A DNA stretch of 64,000 nt from assembly GCF_031085155.1 (NCBI RefSeq), contig NZ_JAVHUL010000004.1, positions 51,286-115,285 of the forward strand, given 5' to 3'. Both the position numbers and the translations under genes were made by a program. The notes under the pieces are model-generated. The model saw nothing but the letters and a program-made list of their open reading frames with translations, made no database searches and was not told the DNA's origin. The DNA comes from Mesonia profundi. Its GTDB lineage: Bacteria > Bacteroidota > Bacteroidia > Flavobacteriales > Flavobacteriaceae. Positions 9,091 through 18,397 of the stretch are shown here, in pieces; within the stretch, counting starts at the first letter, position 1; each line of letters opens with the position of its first letter.

Positions 9091-9978
9091 TTATTTGAAT
9101 TGAGCAGAAACGTTTTCTGCTTTTCTACTTTCCGAGTAATCGTAAAAACCTTCTCCAGATTTAACACCTAATTTTCCTGCTTGCACCATATTCACTAAAA
9201 GCGGACACGGAGCGTATTTAGGATTTTTAAAGCCGTCGTACATCACTTCCAAGATGCTTAAACAAACATCCAATCCAATAAAATCGGCTAATTGAAGTGG
9301 CCCCATAGGATGTGCCATTCCCAATTTCATGACCGTGTCAATTTCTTCTACTCCAGCAACATTATTGTACAAGGTTTCAATCGACTCATTAATCATAGGC
9401 ATAAGAATCCTATTGGCAACAAAACCAGGGTAATCATTTACCTCGGTTGGTACCTTCTTTAAAGCCTTAGAAAGTTCCATAATCGTTTTAGTAGTCTCGT
9501 TAGAAGTGCTGTAACCTCTAATGATTTCTACCAATTTCATAATAGGCACTGGATTCATAAAGTGCATCCCAATTACCTTATCGGCTCTTTTGGTGACCGA
9601 AGCAATTTTGGTAATAGAAATAGAACTGGTATTGGAAGCCAAGATTACCTCGTCTGAACAAAACTGATCTAGATCTTTAAAAATCTGAAGCTTTAACTTC
9701 TCATTTTCTGTTGCTGCTTCTACTACAAGACCTACAGATTTTACACCTTTTTCTAAAGAAGTAAAGGTGGTAATATTGTCTAAGGTATTATTTTTATCGC
9801 TTTCGCTGATTTTTTCTTTGGCTAACATGCGGTCTAAGTTCTTGGTAATGGTGGCCAAGCCTCTAGAAAGGTTATCTTCAGAAACATCGATTAAGTTAAC
9901 TTTATATCCAAATTGTGCAAAAGTGTGGGCAATTCCGTTTCCCATAGTTCCTGCGCCAATAACTGCAATATTCTTCAT
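9091..9978 (-). CDS. 3-hydroxybutyryl-CoA dehydrogenase
   Basis: NAD(P)-dependent oxidation or reduction of short-chain 3-hydroxyacyl-CoA in fatty-acid or butanoate metabolism. The length of 295 residues matches single-domain-pair enzymes. The Rossmann motif GAGTMGNGIA is near the N-terminus. The catalytic His is in GMHFMNPVP, and the C-terminal dimer domain has HPMGPLQLADFIGLD. It lies in a four-gene minus-strand run (Gfo/Idh/MocA, this gene, DUF1015, YggS) with gaps of 15 bases or fewer. Confidence 0.92.
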   Translation of the reverse strand: MKNIAVIGAGTMGNGIAHTFAQFGYKVNLIDVSEDNLSRGLATITKNLDRMLAKEKISESDKNNTLDNITTFTSLEKGVKSVGLVVEAATENEKLKLQIFKDLDQFCSDEVILASNTSSISITKIASVTKRADKVIGMHFMNPVPIMKLVEIIRGYSTSNETTKTIMELSKALKKVPTEVNDYPGFVANRILMPMINESIETLYNNVAGVEEIDTVMKLGMAHPMGPLQLADFIGLDVCLSILEVMYDGFKNPKYAPCPLLVNMVQAGKLGVKSGEGFYDYSESRKAENVSAQFK

Positions 9979-9993
9979 GTGATCGTATATATT

Positions 9994-10959
9994 TTAATTA
10001 GAAAAACTTTCAATAATTTGTTTCGCTACCTGTAAAGCTTTTGTTCCTTGCTCTAAAGTAACTCTTGGGGTGGTATTGTTGTTAATCGCATCGGCAAAAG
10101 TTTCTAGCTCCTCGAGAATGGCATTGTTCTCTTCTACCTCTGGATTATCAAAGTAAATTTGTTTTTTGATGCCTTCCGCATTTTGAAGAATCATATCAAA
10201 ATCCCCCGGACTTTCAGGAGCATCTTTCATTTTAACTACTTCGCATTTTTTCTCCAAGAAATCTACCGAAATATAGGCGTCCTTCTGAAAGAAACGCGCT
10301 TTACGCATTTGCTTCAAAGAAATTCTACTGGCAGTAAGGTTGGCGACACATCCGTTTTCAAACTCGATACGCGCATTGCAAATGTCTGGAGTTTCACTAA
10401 TCACCGAAACCCCACTCGCATTAATTTTTTTTACATTAGATTTTACGACACTTAAAATAGCGTCGATATCGTGAATCATCAAATCAAGAACTACGGGCAC
10501 ATCGGTTCCCCGCGGATTAAATTCCGCTAGACGGTGTGCTTCAATAAACATAGGTTTGTCAATCATCTTAGTCACCGCTTGAAAAGCCGGATTAAAACGC
10601 TCTACATGACCCACTTGTCCTTTTACCTGATGCTTTTTAGCGAGTTGCACTAATTCTTCTGCTTCTTTTACCGTATTGGTAATCGGTTTTTCAATAAACA
10701 CGTGCATCCCAGCTTCTATCACCTTTTTTGCAGTTTCAAAATGCGAAAGTGTAGGCGTAACGATATCAATCACATCTGCTTGCGCAATTAAATCGTCTAT
10801 AGAGGAAAAAATTGGATAGTCAAATTCTTTAGAAACTTCTTGGGCATAGACAGAATTACTGTCATAAAACCCAATTAAATTATAGTGTTCTGATTGATTC
10901 AATAAGCGCAGGTGAATTTTACCTAAATGCCCTGCACCTATAACTCCAACGTTAAGCAT
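9994..10959 (-). CDS. Gfo/Idh/MocA family oxidoreductase
   Basis: A 321-residue NAD(P)-binding oxidoreductase. The N-terminal Rossmann fold has VIGAGHLGKIH, followed by the family EKPIT motif (Lys in EKP) and the C-terminal alpha/beta substrate domain with DLMIHDID. The natural substrate, usually a sugar or cyclitol derivative, cannot be deduced. It is the first gene of the minus-strand operon that continues with the hydroxyacyl-CoA dehydrogenase 15 bases downstream. Confidence 0.9.
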   Translation of the reverse strand: MLNVGVIGAGHLGKIHLRLLNQSEHYNLIGFYDSNSVYAQEVSKEFDYPIFSSIDDLIAQADVIDIVTPTLSHFETAKKVIEAGMHVFIEKPITNTVKEAEELVQLAKKHQVKGQVGHVERFNPAFQAVTKMIDKPMFIEAHRLAEFNPRGTDVPVVLDLMIHDIDAILSVVKSNVKKINASGVSVISETPDICNARIEFENGCVANLTASRISLKQMRKARFFQKDAYISVDFLEKKCEVVKMKDAPESPGDFDMILQNAEGIKKQIYFDNPEVEENNAILEELETFADAINNNTTPRVTLEQGTKALQVAKQIIESFSN

Positions 10960-11101
10960 ACGATTTGGTTTTTCACAAAAATAGCATTTCTTTTACAGAA
11001 GTAGTATTAATTTTTGTGAAATGAAGATTTAGGAATACATGAAATACTTATAATGACTTTATATTTATTTTACGTAATTTAGTAGGAACCAAGATAGCAC
11101 T

Positions 11102-11965
11102 ATGAAAACAACACTACTTTTTCTTTTCGGAATTTTTTCAATTTCGATTTCCGCACAAACCACGAGCATTCCAGATGAAGGTTTTGAACAAGCTTTAATT
11201 GATTTGGGAATCGATTCAGACCAAAGCATTAATGGCCAAGTTTTAACCAGCGATATAGCCAATGTCACCGATTTAGATTTATTAGATAGTAATATTCAAG
11301 ATCCTTCCCTTATACACAGTATTGCGGGGATTGAAGATTTTGTAAGCCTTAAAGTTTTAGATATGTCATATCTTTATGGAGTGGATAATGGTGGCACTTT
11401 AGATTTATCCTCTTTAATAGATTTAGAAGAATTTTATATGAAAGGCGGTGAGATAGAAGGAGCAGATTATGAAGTGGTGATACTTGATAATAATCCTAAT
11501 TTAAATATCATAGATGTTAATGAAAATTATTTATTAAAAATTTTACGTTTAAAAGGAGGAGATTTAGCGATAGGTGATCTAACGCTTGATTTTGGTTCTG
11601 AGTTTAGAGAAAATAATCCAATTTGCGTAGAAGTAACCAATGCTAGTCAGGCAGAGAATCAACAGGACATCTACAGTAATTGGATCACTTATGGAATTTA
11701 TGAATATTCAGAAAATTGCGTTTTAAGCAGTGAAAATTTTAGCAGAATAAAGGTGCAACTTTATCCTAATCCTACCGCTCAGCAATTTCAATTTCAAACA
11801 TTAGAAGAAATTAAAGAAGTAAAAGTGTTCTCCCTTAACGGAAAAGAGGTTTTGAAATACACGACTCAAAATACGTATGATGTTTCTCAACTTCCTGTAG
11901 GGGTTTATTTTGTACAAATTTTTGCCACAGAAGGTGCTGCAACTCAAAAACTAATTAAGAATTAA
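11102..11965 (+). CDS. Secreted LRR-like protein with type IX sorting domain
   Basis: A 287-residue exported protein. A signal peptide (residues 1-19, ending ISAQ) is followed by the IPDEGFEQALIDLGID motif that opens leucine-rich-repeat modules in Flavobacteriia, then LRR-like repeats up to about residue 185. The last 75 residues form a type IX secretion Por C-terminal sorting domain (VQLYPNPTAQQF...VYFVQI...KLIKN). The protein is probably exported by the type IX machinery and anchored or released at the cell surface. Binding target unknown. Confidence 0.8.
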   Translation: MKTTLLFLFGIFSISISAQTTSIPDEGFEQALIDLGIDSDQSINGQVLTSDIANVTDLDLLDSNIQDPSLIHSIAGIEDFVSLKVLDMSYLYGVDNGGTLDLSSLIDLEEFYMKGGEIEGADYEVVILDNNPNLNIIDVNENYLLKILRLKGGDLAIGDLTLDFGSEFRENNPICVEVTNASQAENQQDIYSNWITYGIYEYSENCVLSSENFSRIKVQLYPNPTAQQFQFQTLEEIKEVKVFSLNGKEVLKYTTQNTYDVSQLPVGVYFVQIFATEGAATQKLIKN

Positions 11966-12073
11966 GACCTTAGAGAAAATCTCAACTTTTATATTAGGCT
12001 AGTAATTCTGAAATTAAAAAATAAGCTTTGGTTTTTTAAATCATCGAAATTAAATCTATTATCTAAAAGCGTA

Positions 12074-12104
12074 GCGGTCTAACATCTTAGTCGGACACGA
12101 CTAT
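12074..12104. repeat. Short intergenic hairpin repeat, copy 1
   Basis: These 31 bases differ from 22804-22834 by one substitution and two single-base indels. The element ends in a hairpin (arms TAGTCG/CGACTA). It lies between the LRR gene and pcm. Confidence 0.6.
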
Positions 12105-12181
12105 TTTTAAAGACATTTTCTTTTATAGATAGCCAAGGATTGAATAGATTTTTGGCTATTTTTAGGCAAAAATTTGGCGCA

Positions 12182-12823
12182 TTGAAAGATAATTTTAGAC
12201 ATCAGGGAAAGAGACAACATCTGGTAGAAATTCTTAGAAAAAAAGGAATTACCGATGAGAAGGTTTTAGCGGCAATCAATAAGATTCCGCGTCACTTGTT
12301 TATGGATAGTTCTTTTGAAGATCATGCCTATCAAGATAAAGCTTTTCCCATTGCTGCAGATCAAACCATTTCGCAACCTTACACCGTAGCTTTTCAAACC
12401 CAATTACTGGAAGTAAAAAAAGGAGATAAAATCCTTGAAATTGGTACAGGAAGCGGTTACCAAACCGCCGTCTTATGCGAACTTGGTGCTCAAGTTTATA
12501 GTATAGAACGCCAACAAGAACTCTATAAAAAAACAAAACTCTTTTTAAATAAAATAGGCTATAGGCCTAAATACCTCACTTTTGGTGATGGTTACAAAGG
12601 CTTGCCTCTATACAAACCTTTTGATAAAGCCATTGTTACTGCTGGCGCTCCTTATGTGCCTAATCCCTTATTGGCGCAATTAAAAGTAGGAGGGAGGTTG
12701 GTGATTCCTGTAGGTACAGAGAGTCAGGTGATGAACTTGTTTGTACGTAAATCAGCGAAAGAATTTGAGAAAAAAGAGTTTGGCGAATTTAGGTTTGTTC
12801 CTTTGTTGGAGGATAAAAACTAG
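12182..12823 (+). CDS. pcm: Protein-L-isoaspartate O-methyltransferase
   Basis: SAM-dependent repair enzyme that methylates isoaspartyl residues in damaged proteins. Signature segments are ISQPYTVAFQTQ, the SAM-binding motif LEIGTGSGYQTAVL, and the late motif RLVIPVG. The reading frame can be opened at a TTG at 12140 (227 residues), but the TTG at 12182 gives MKDNFRHQGKRQHLVEIL, the usual N-terminus for flavobacterial Pcm and the standard 213-residue length, so that start is preferred. No ATG is available in this stretch. Transcribed toward the EEP-family gene. Confidence 0.9.
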   Translation: MKDNFRHQGKRQHLVEILRKKGITDEKVLAAINKIPRHLFMDSSFEDHAYQDKAFPIAADQTISQPYTVAFQTQLLEVKKGDKILEIGTGSGYQTAVLCELGAQVYSIERQQELYKKTKLFLNKIGYRPKYLTFGDGYKGLPLYKPFDKAIVTAGAPYVPNPLLAQLKVGGRLVIPVGTESQVMNLFVRKSAKEFEKKEFGEFRFVPLLEDKN

Positions 12824-12849
12824 ATTAACTAATCTTCATTTTTTTTTGC
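12822..12849 (+). terminator. Weak terminator after pcm
   Basis: A small hairpin (AGATTA-AC-TAATCT, 12822-12835) is followed by TCA and a run of nine T. It overlaps the pcm stop and lies between convergent genes. Confidence 0.35.
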
Positions 12850-13900
12850 CTTTTTCTATTTTTTTATCTGCCCACTCTTCTTCACTTTTTGAAGATTTTA
12901 AATCGTGTTGCTTCCATTCGGCTTCAGGAGTGTAATTAAGTTTTACATACATGGGGAAATGATCTGATCCAATATTCTTTTCTCTAGCCATTTCAACAAG
13001 CGTAAAATCATTTGTATGAAAGATATGATCTAAAGGCCAACGCATCAAAAGATAATTTGCATTGTAGGTATTAAAAAAACCTCTTCCGCGGCGAGGGTCC
13101 ATTAATCCGCTAATTTTTTGAAATAATTTAGTAGTTCTAGACCAAGCCACATCGTTGAGATCGCCAAAAACCAAAACTAATTCTGCATCTTTATCAATTT
13201 TTTTCCCCATTAAAAGTAATTCTGCATCCCTATTGGTAGAGGTTTTACTTTCGGTAGGACTTGGAGGTCTTGGGTGTAAACAGTGAATATTAGCCATTTT
13301 TCCATTAGATAACTCTATAGAACCGTGTATAGAAGGAATATGGTCTTTAATTAAATACTTTACTTCCATATCTTTTAAGGCTAGTTTAGAATACAAGTGC
13401 ATTCCATACAAGTTATCTAAAGGTACTTTTACAGAATAGGAATACTCCTTTTCAAAAACATTAAGCGCTTTTTCCCATTCCTTATCAGATTCTAAGGTTA
13501 AAAACACATCTGGATCACGGGATTTAATCAAATCGATTAATTTGTGATAATCTCTATTTGTAGTCAATACATTGCTTACTAAAACACTTATTTGGTTATT
13601 GTTATCTTCTCCGCCGTATTTAATCACTTGCTTTTTCCAAAATATTGTGTAAGGTAAAATGAGCCAGCATTGATAAACCAAGTTGAAGAAGAGAATAGCT
13701 ACGATAAGAATATGCCACCAATCTTCAAAAGAGTAGACAAATAAAGCTGCAATGATGTTGAAACAAATAAGAACCGAAATCTGGATTCTAGGAAAATCAA
13801 AATCTCTTATCCACCAATAGTCAAGTTTAGTGATAGAAGCCAAAGTAGGAATGCAAATCACTATATTAAAGAAGACTACGATAATTTCAATATAATCCAT
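12836..13900 (-). CDS. Membrane endonuclease/exonuclease/phosphatase family protein
   Basis: A 354-residue protein with three N-terminal membrane helices (to about residue 88) followed by an EEP (DNase I-like) catalytic domain. The metal-binding and catalytic signatures are visible in order: VSNVLTTNRDY, HCLHPRPPSP, VFGDLNDVAWS and the terminal GSDHFP. The catalytic domain is likely extracytoplasmic. Substrate may be phosphodiester in lipid, nucleotide or nucleic acid; not determinable here. Similar in design to the protein at 32213-33232, but the two are not close in sequence. Confidence 0.82.
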   Translation of the reverse strand: MDYIEIIVVFFNIVICIPTLASITKLDYWWIRDFDFPRIQISVLICFNIIAALFVYSFEDWWHILIVAILFFNLVYQCWLILPYTIFWKKQVIKYGGEDNNNQISVLVSNVLTTNRDYHKLIDLIKSRDPDVFLTLESDKEWEKALNVFEKEYSYSVKVPLDNLYGMHLYSKLALKDMEVKYLIKDHIPSIHGSIELSNGKMANIHCLHPRPPSPTESKTSTNRDAELLLMGKKIDKDAELVLVFGDLNDVAWSRTTKLFQKISGLMDPRRGRGFFNTYNANYLLMRWPLDHIFHTNDFTLVEMAREKNIGSDHFPMYVKLNYTPEAEWKQHDLKSSKSEEEWADKKIEKGKKK

Positions 13901-13969
13901 GATTGATATAATTTTTTAAAATAAAGAAGCTTAAACTAAGCTTGTACCAAAGAGAAAGCCTTCAAAGAA

Positions 13970-16429
13970 CTAAAAACTAAGTCCAAACATAAAAGCTCCA
14001 TTTTGCCAACCGCCTTGGTAAGGTTGTACATAATCTACACGTAGGAATCTAAATTTCCCGATTCCTAAATTACTAATTCCCAAGCTAAACTCAGTGTAAG
14101 GTTTGTTTGCTTTTGTCATTAACGAATGCGCGCCCACCACCATATTAAAATTAAGCTGATTAATTCCAGGTATTTTTCCTAAAATCCATCCGTTAAAATT
14201 ATGTTCTATATGCGCCTCGGCATAATCATCATTGGTGCTGTGTGAGTAATAAGGCAATAAGTTAAATTTGGCTAAGGCATTATCTAAATTGATTCTGGTC
14301 TGGTTTCCACGGAAGTGTTGGTAATCTACCAGTGAAATTTCTTCGGCACCAAAGAATTTCCCTGCTCTTAGCGTGTAACTAAATTCTCCTTTATTTTGTA
14401 AACTCAGCGTTTGATCTGCTGAAATTTTTAGTAAATAAAAATTGTATTGTTTAATGTCAGAAGCAAATCCTTTTTCATATCCCACCCAAAGTGTAGGGAA
14501 ATCGTTGTTGTTTACATTATATTTCCCGTCGGGGTAATTGTAGTATTCTTGTCCGAAATTAATTCGCGCATTCAGTTTTAACTTCGCAATGGTGTGTTCT
14601 TGAAAAGATGCCGATCCAAAAGCTTGTGGCACAAAAGGATTGTTAGACGTATAACCGCCGTTATCATCGTTGATAAAAACATGATCTGTGGTGTTAAAAA
14701 GTGGACTCCTCTTTTCTACGCTTAACGCGGAATAAAAGCGAAAACCATTAAATAATTCTTCAGTATAAGTAGCTTCAGCAAATAACTTATCGTAAAGCTT
14801 TAAATAATTGCGTTCAAACAAAATGTTAGCCGCGTCATTCACGTACAGCGGAAGCGGATCGGTGTCATTGATTTGCATCGCTTTAATCCCTCCGCTTAGG
14901 CTAATTAAAGGTTTAGATTTGTTGTTGAGCTTGCTTCTAAAGCCTCCACTCACGCGATAACGATCATCACTTAGGCCATAACTCATGTCGCTAAACAAAT
15001 TCCAATAGGTGTTTTCTTCTTCGTTTCTTTTGATAAAATTAAGGTCTAAATTCACATTCCAACCTTGCACGGTATTGTAATGCAATCCAGTAACTGGACC
15101 GCTAATGCTGAATCGATAATCTTTGTGAGAGTTTTGATAACTGTAACCAAAAAGAGGATCGGTTAACGAAAACTTATTCCTTACGCTATCGATAGAATCT
15201 TTATATACACGAGAGTTTTTGCGTTCTTGAACGCTATCTTTTTTTACATAATCAGTTAATTCTTCATTCGTTAGCGGAATAGGACGAATGCCTTGCCAAA
15301 ACAAAGAGTCTTTTTTATTGGCTTCGTCTTCAAAACTCATAATCTCTCTGCTAAAAGACGTATCATCAAACTGCGGACTAAAATCGTGATTGCTATACAC
15401 CGCCGAAAAGCGTCCGTCGCCACTCACGCCAAAAATTCCCCAGGTAAAATCTACGGTTTGAGAAATTTTAACCCAAAGCTCATCGTTTTTATTGTATTTA
15501 AAGTTTTGTTTAAATACCAAGGTATCAATAGGGGTGATTTGCATGGCTTTTCCCGTGGTGCTTAGATCTACCCCGTAAACCTCCCAATCGTCTTCAATAA
15601 TGTAGATATACCCAAAAAAGATTCGATCATTTTTACGTTTGGGAGTCACTTCTACTTTATTAATGAGGTTGCCTTGCTCGTCGTTAAAAACACCGTCTAG
15701 CTTATAGTCATAATAATTAAACGCATAATCGGCGATAGGAGAAACCAGTTCCGTATTGAGTTCTATGGTATTGTTGTAAAAATTAAAATTAGCTTCGCGT
15801 GCACTGTTGAGGCTAAATCCGTTATCATTTCCACTTACTTTAGAAGCCACAATTTTCTCGTGAAATTCATCTGGCGCTTTAAATTTTATCTTAGAGATGG
15901 TTTCAGATAGATATACAATTCCGCTACGCGTAGAATCTAATCCGCCGCCAAGGTCACCAACTTCAGCGCCCAGTATTTTCTTTGGTGCATTCTTTATTTT
16001 CCATAAACCACGCGAATAAAAATCGGCCGTATAAGCATCGGTTTTAGCTAGATTTTCCTTCCTATATTCAATCGCTTTTTTAATGACGCGAATCGCAGGA
16101 TTCTTTCCAGATTTAAGAACAACTTCATCTAGACTCGTAGATTCTTCCGCTAAGGAAACATTTAAAATAAACGGAAACCGCTCTATGTTCACCTCTTTCT
16201 CTAGGGTTTTAAAGCCTAAAAACTGAAAAACCAGCGTATTAGTGCCGGTTTGTTCATAATCTAGTTTATAATTTCCTTCGTTGTTGCTGGTGGTTCCTTT
16301 ATAGGTGTCTTTTAGATAGATATTTACATAAGGAACGGGCTCGCCTGCTTCATCGGTAACCTTACCGACTACTTGAGAGAATCCAGAAAATGAAGTAATA
16401 AGAAGTGCTAGGAGTAAAAGTTTTTTCAA
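13970..16429 (-). CDS. DUF5686/carboxypeptidase-like regulatory domain outer-membrane protein
   Basis: An 819-residue exported protein. The signal peptide ends SGFSQ near residue 19. A CarboxypepD_reg-like beta-sandwich follows (VVGKVTDEAGEPVPYVNIYLKDT, about 20-105), like the N-terminal domain of TonB-dependent receptors but without a plug domain. The remainder is DUF5686, ending in alternating aromatic strands and a terminal Phe that suggest an outer-membrane beta-barrel. Function unknown; such proteins are common in Bacteroidota. It lies 11 bases after smpB on the same strand. Confidence 0.85.
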   Translation of the reverse strand: MKKLLLLALLITSFSGFSQVVGKVTDEAGEPVPYVNIYLKDTYKGTTSNNEGNYKLDYEQTGTNTLVFQFLGFKTLEKEVNIERFPFILNVSLAEESTSLDEVVLKSGKNPAIRVIKKAIEYRKENLAKTDAYTADFYSRGLWKIKNAPKKILGAEVGDLGGGLDSTRSGIVYLSETISKIKFKAPDEFHEKIVASKVSGNDNGFSLNSAREANFNFYNNTIELNTELVSPIADYAFNYYDYKLDGVFNDEQGNLINKVEVTPKRKNDRIFFGYIYIIEDDWEVYGVDLSTTGKAMQITPIDTLVFKQNFKYNKNDELWVKISQTVDFTWGIFGVSGDGRFSAVYSNHDFSPQFDDTSFSREIMSFEDEANKKDSLFWQGIRPIPLTNEELTDYVKKDSVQERKNSRVYKDSIDSVRNKFSLTDPLFGYSYQNSHKDYRFSISGPVTGLHYNTVQGWNVNLDLNFIKRNEEENTYWNLFSDMSYGLSDDRYRVSGGFRSKLNNKSKPLISLSGGIKAMQINDTDPLPLYVNDAANILFERNYLKLYDKLFAEATYTEELFNGFRFYSALSVEKRSPLFNTTDHVFINDDNGGYTSNNPFVPQAFGSASFQEHTIAKLKLNARINFGQEYYNYPDGKYNVNNNDFPTLWVGYEKGFASDIKQYNFYLLKISADQTLSLQNKGEFSYTLRAGKFFGAEEISLVDYQHFRGNQTRINLDNALAKFNLLPYYSHSTNDDYAEAHIEHNFNGWILGKIPGINQLNFNMVVGAHSLMTKANKPYTEFSLGISNLGIGKFRFLRVDYVQPYQGGWQNGAFMFGLSF

Positions 16430-16440
16430 AAGAAATGCGT

Positions 16441-16899
16441 TTAGTTAAATTCTTTTTTAATGCGATCTAAACGGCGTTTGCTATCTCGATCTTTAATGGT
16501 TTCTCGTTTGTCATGGATTTTCTTACCCTTACAAAGGGCAATGCTGAGTTTTGCAAAACCCCGGTCGTTAATAAACAAGCGAAGCGGAATAATGGTTAAT
16601 CCCGATGAAGTGACCTGTTTCTCTAGCTTGCGCAATTCTTTTTTATTGAGCAATAATTTGCGTTCACTTTTTGGCGTGTGGTTAAAATGCGTAGCGTGAG
16701 AATACTCTTCTACGTGCATATTAATCACGAATAATTCACCGTGATGAAACTCGCAAAAGCTTTCGGCAATTCCAGCTTTTCCAGCTCTAATGGATTTAAT
16801 TTCGGTTCCGGCTAGTTTTATTCCTGCAATAAACTTTTCAAGGACTTCATATTGAAACTTAGCCTTCCGGTTCTTTATGTTGATGTTGTTTTTACTCAT
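16441..16899 (-). CDS. smpB: SsrA-binding protein (trans-translation)
   Basis: Binds tmRNA and delivers it to stalled ribosomes. 152 residues, normal length. Signatures are NRKAKFQYEVLEKFIAGI.L.GTEIKS, the central AESFCEF...HVEEYSHA, and a basic C-terminal tail (RETIKDRDSKRRLDRIKKEF) that enters the mRNA channel. The tmRNA gene itself is not in this window. Likely co-transcribed with the downstream DUF5686 gene. Confidence 0.95.
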   Translation of the reverse strand: MSKNNINIKNRKAKFQYEVLEKFIAGIKLAGTEIKSIRAGKAGIAESFCEFHHGELFVINMHVEEYSHATHFNHTPKSERKLLLNKKELRKLEKQVTSSGLTIIPLRLFINDRGFAKLSIALCKGKKIHDKRETIKDRDSKRRLDRIKKEFN

Positions 16900-16999
16900 A
16901 ACAATCGCTAAAATAGGAAGCTTTTTTCAAATAAACATAGGCTACAGCCTTAAAGACGTCATAAAATTAGTTTTGTTGCAATTTTGAGGGATGCAAAGG

Positions 17000-17028
17000 T
17001 TGCTTTCCTAAGAAGTTCTGTATCTTTA
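17000..17028 (+). promoter_or_regulatory. Promoter of the DUF6503 lipoprotein gene
   Basis: TTG at 17000-17002 and TATCTTTA at 17021-17028, separated by 18 bases, fit the Bacteroidota -33/-7 pattern with one mismatch (final G to A). The ATG is 20 bases downstream. Confidence 0.5.
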
Positions 17029-17047
17029 CGGGCAAATAAAAATACCC

Positions 17048-17848
17048 ATGAAACAGATCTATATTTTCTTGTTATTAACGGTTTTGGTAAGTTGTAAAGA
17101 TGAGTCTAAAGAGCCTGCTGTAGAGGTGAAAGATGATTTTACTGAAGAAAAAGTAGCCAAAGCACAAGAGGTGTTGAGTAAGGTGATTGAACGTGCAGGC
17201 GGAGAAAAGTATCAAACTTCGGCTATAGAATTTCGCTTTCGCGGAAATAAATACAGCAGCGTTCGCAATTGCGGAATGTACGAACTTCAAAAAGTACAAG
17301 TTACTGAAGATGGCGATACCATTAAAGATGTGTTGTCTAATATGGGCTTTGAACGCTTTGTGAACCGAGAGAAACTAAACTTACCCGATTCTTTAGTTGC
17401 AAAATATAGCAACGCGGTAAATTCAGTTCATTATTTTGCACAGCTTCCTTTTGGTCTTAACGATCCTGCGGTAAAAAAGACCTACCTAGATACGCTTAGC
17501 TTGGAACAAAACAAATACCATAAAATAAAAGTGCAATTCGCCGAAGAGGGTGGAGGCGATGATCACGATGATGTGTATATGTATTGGGTTAATATGGACA
17601 AAAACACCATCGATTATTTAGCCTATTCTTTTGAAGTAAATGGCGGTGGAATGCGTTTTAGAAAAGCCATTAACCCTAAAAAAGTAAATGGAATACGTTT
17701 TGCAGATTACGAGAATTATGCTCCAAAAGAGGATAATATAAACGTGGAAGACCTAGACAAAGCCTTTATGAATGATCAGCTTAAAAAAGTTTCAGAGATT
17801 ATCAATGAAGACATTAAAGTGGTGGTAGGAAAAGACAAATGCAATTAA
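17048..17848 (+). CDS. DUF6503 family lipoprotein
   Basis: A 266-residue lipoprotein. The signal peptide has the lipobox VLVSC (Cys16), followed by an acidic linker and a single folded region with the segments AGGEKYQTSAIEFRFRGNKY and YWVNMDKNTIDYLAY that mark the DUF6503 family of Bacteroidota. No catalytic motif is recognisable. It overlaps the convergent phosphatase gene by four bases (17845-17848), leaving no space for a conventional terminator. Confidence 0.75.
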   Translation: MKQIYIFLLLTVLVSCKDESKEPAVEVKDDFTEEKVAKAQEVLSKVIERAGGEKYQTSAIEFRFRGNKYSSVRNCGMYELQKVQVTEDGDTIKDVLSNMGFERFVNREKLNLPDSLVAKYSNAVNSVHYFAQLPFGLNDPAVKKTYLDTLSLEQNKYHKIKVQFAEEGGGDDHDDVYMYWVNMDKNTIDYLAYSFEVNGGGMRFRKAINPKKVNGIRFADYENYAPKEDNINVEDLDKAFMNDQLKKVSEIINEDIKVVVGKDKCN

Positions 17849-18393
17849 AGCGGATGCTGGGTTAAAGAGCTTGTCATTTTTCCGTTCTTATAAATAACTA
17901 CTTTATATAAATTGCTATTGTTGCGATCGTCAATATCTTTATACTTCTTTTTGCCTAAAATAAGATTTACAAATTTTGGCGTTGTGTCGCTATGACCTAC
18001 CACCAAAACCGTTTTGCCTTTGGTTTCTTTTTGAAAATCTACATCATTTAATTTTTTAACGCTATACAATCTTACATCGGTAGAGAATAATTTTGCTGTT
18101 GGGGCTGCGGTTTGCTGGGTACGCTTAAAGTTACTGCTGTACACGAGGTCTATTTTCTTGTCTTCAAGTACTTTTGCCCAGTTTTCGGCTCTTTTTTGTC
18201 CAAGTTTTTTCAAAGAAGGATCATTACTGTCGGTAGAACGATCTTTTTCCCCGTGTCTTATAAAGTAGTAGGTAGTTTCCACCTCAGCTTGAATTTCTTC
18301 CGCGGAAGCGATTTTATCACTCTTTTCAGAAGTTGTAGGTTGATCTTTACAAGAGAAAAATACGAAGAGAAAGTATATAAGAGTATATTTCAT
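17845..18393 (-). CDS. SixA-like histidine phosphatase, lipoprotein
   Basis: A 182-residue member of the histidine phosphatase superfamily. The catalytic RHGE is at 46-49 (phospho-acceptor His47). The second conserved His is His134 in VVGHSDT. Size and motifs fit the short SixA-like branch. Unlike cytoplasmic SixA, it begins with a lipoprotein signal peptide (lipobox FFSC, Cys15), so it should act outside the cytoplasm and is unlikely to dephosphorylate phosphorelay proteins. It is encoded four bases after a phytase-esterase-like lipoprotein, which suggests a shared phosphate-ester role (inference). Confidence 0.8.
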   Translation of the reverse strand: MKYTLIYFLFVFFSCKDQPTTSEKSDKIASAEEIQAEVETTYYFIRHGEKDRSTDSNDPSLKKLGQKRAENWAKVLEDKKIDLVYSSNFKRTQQTAAPTAKLFSTDVRLYSVKKLNDVDFQKETKGKTVLVVGHSDTTPKFVNLILGKKKYKDIDDRNNSNLYKVVIYKNGKMTSSLTQHPL

Positions 18394-18397
18394 AAGC

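Noticed and set aside
11065..11268. Minus-strand frame opposite the LRR gene start
   Set aside because: It overlaps the signal peptide and first domain of a clear secreted protein and has no conserved features.
12140..12181. Longer pcm start at TTG 12140
   Set aside because: It would add 14 residues that are not part of the family; the TTG at 12182 gives the usual N-terminus and length.
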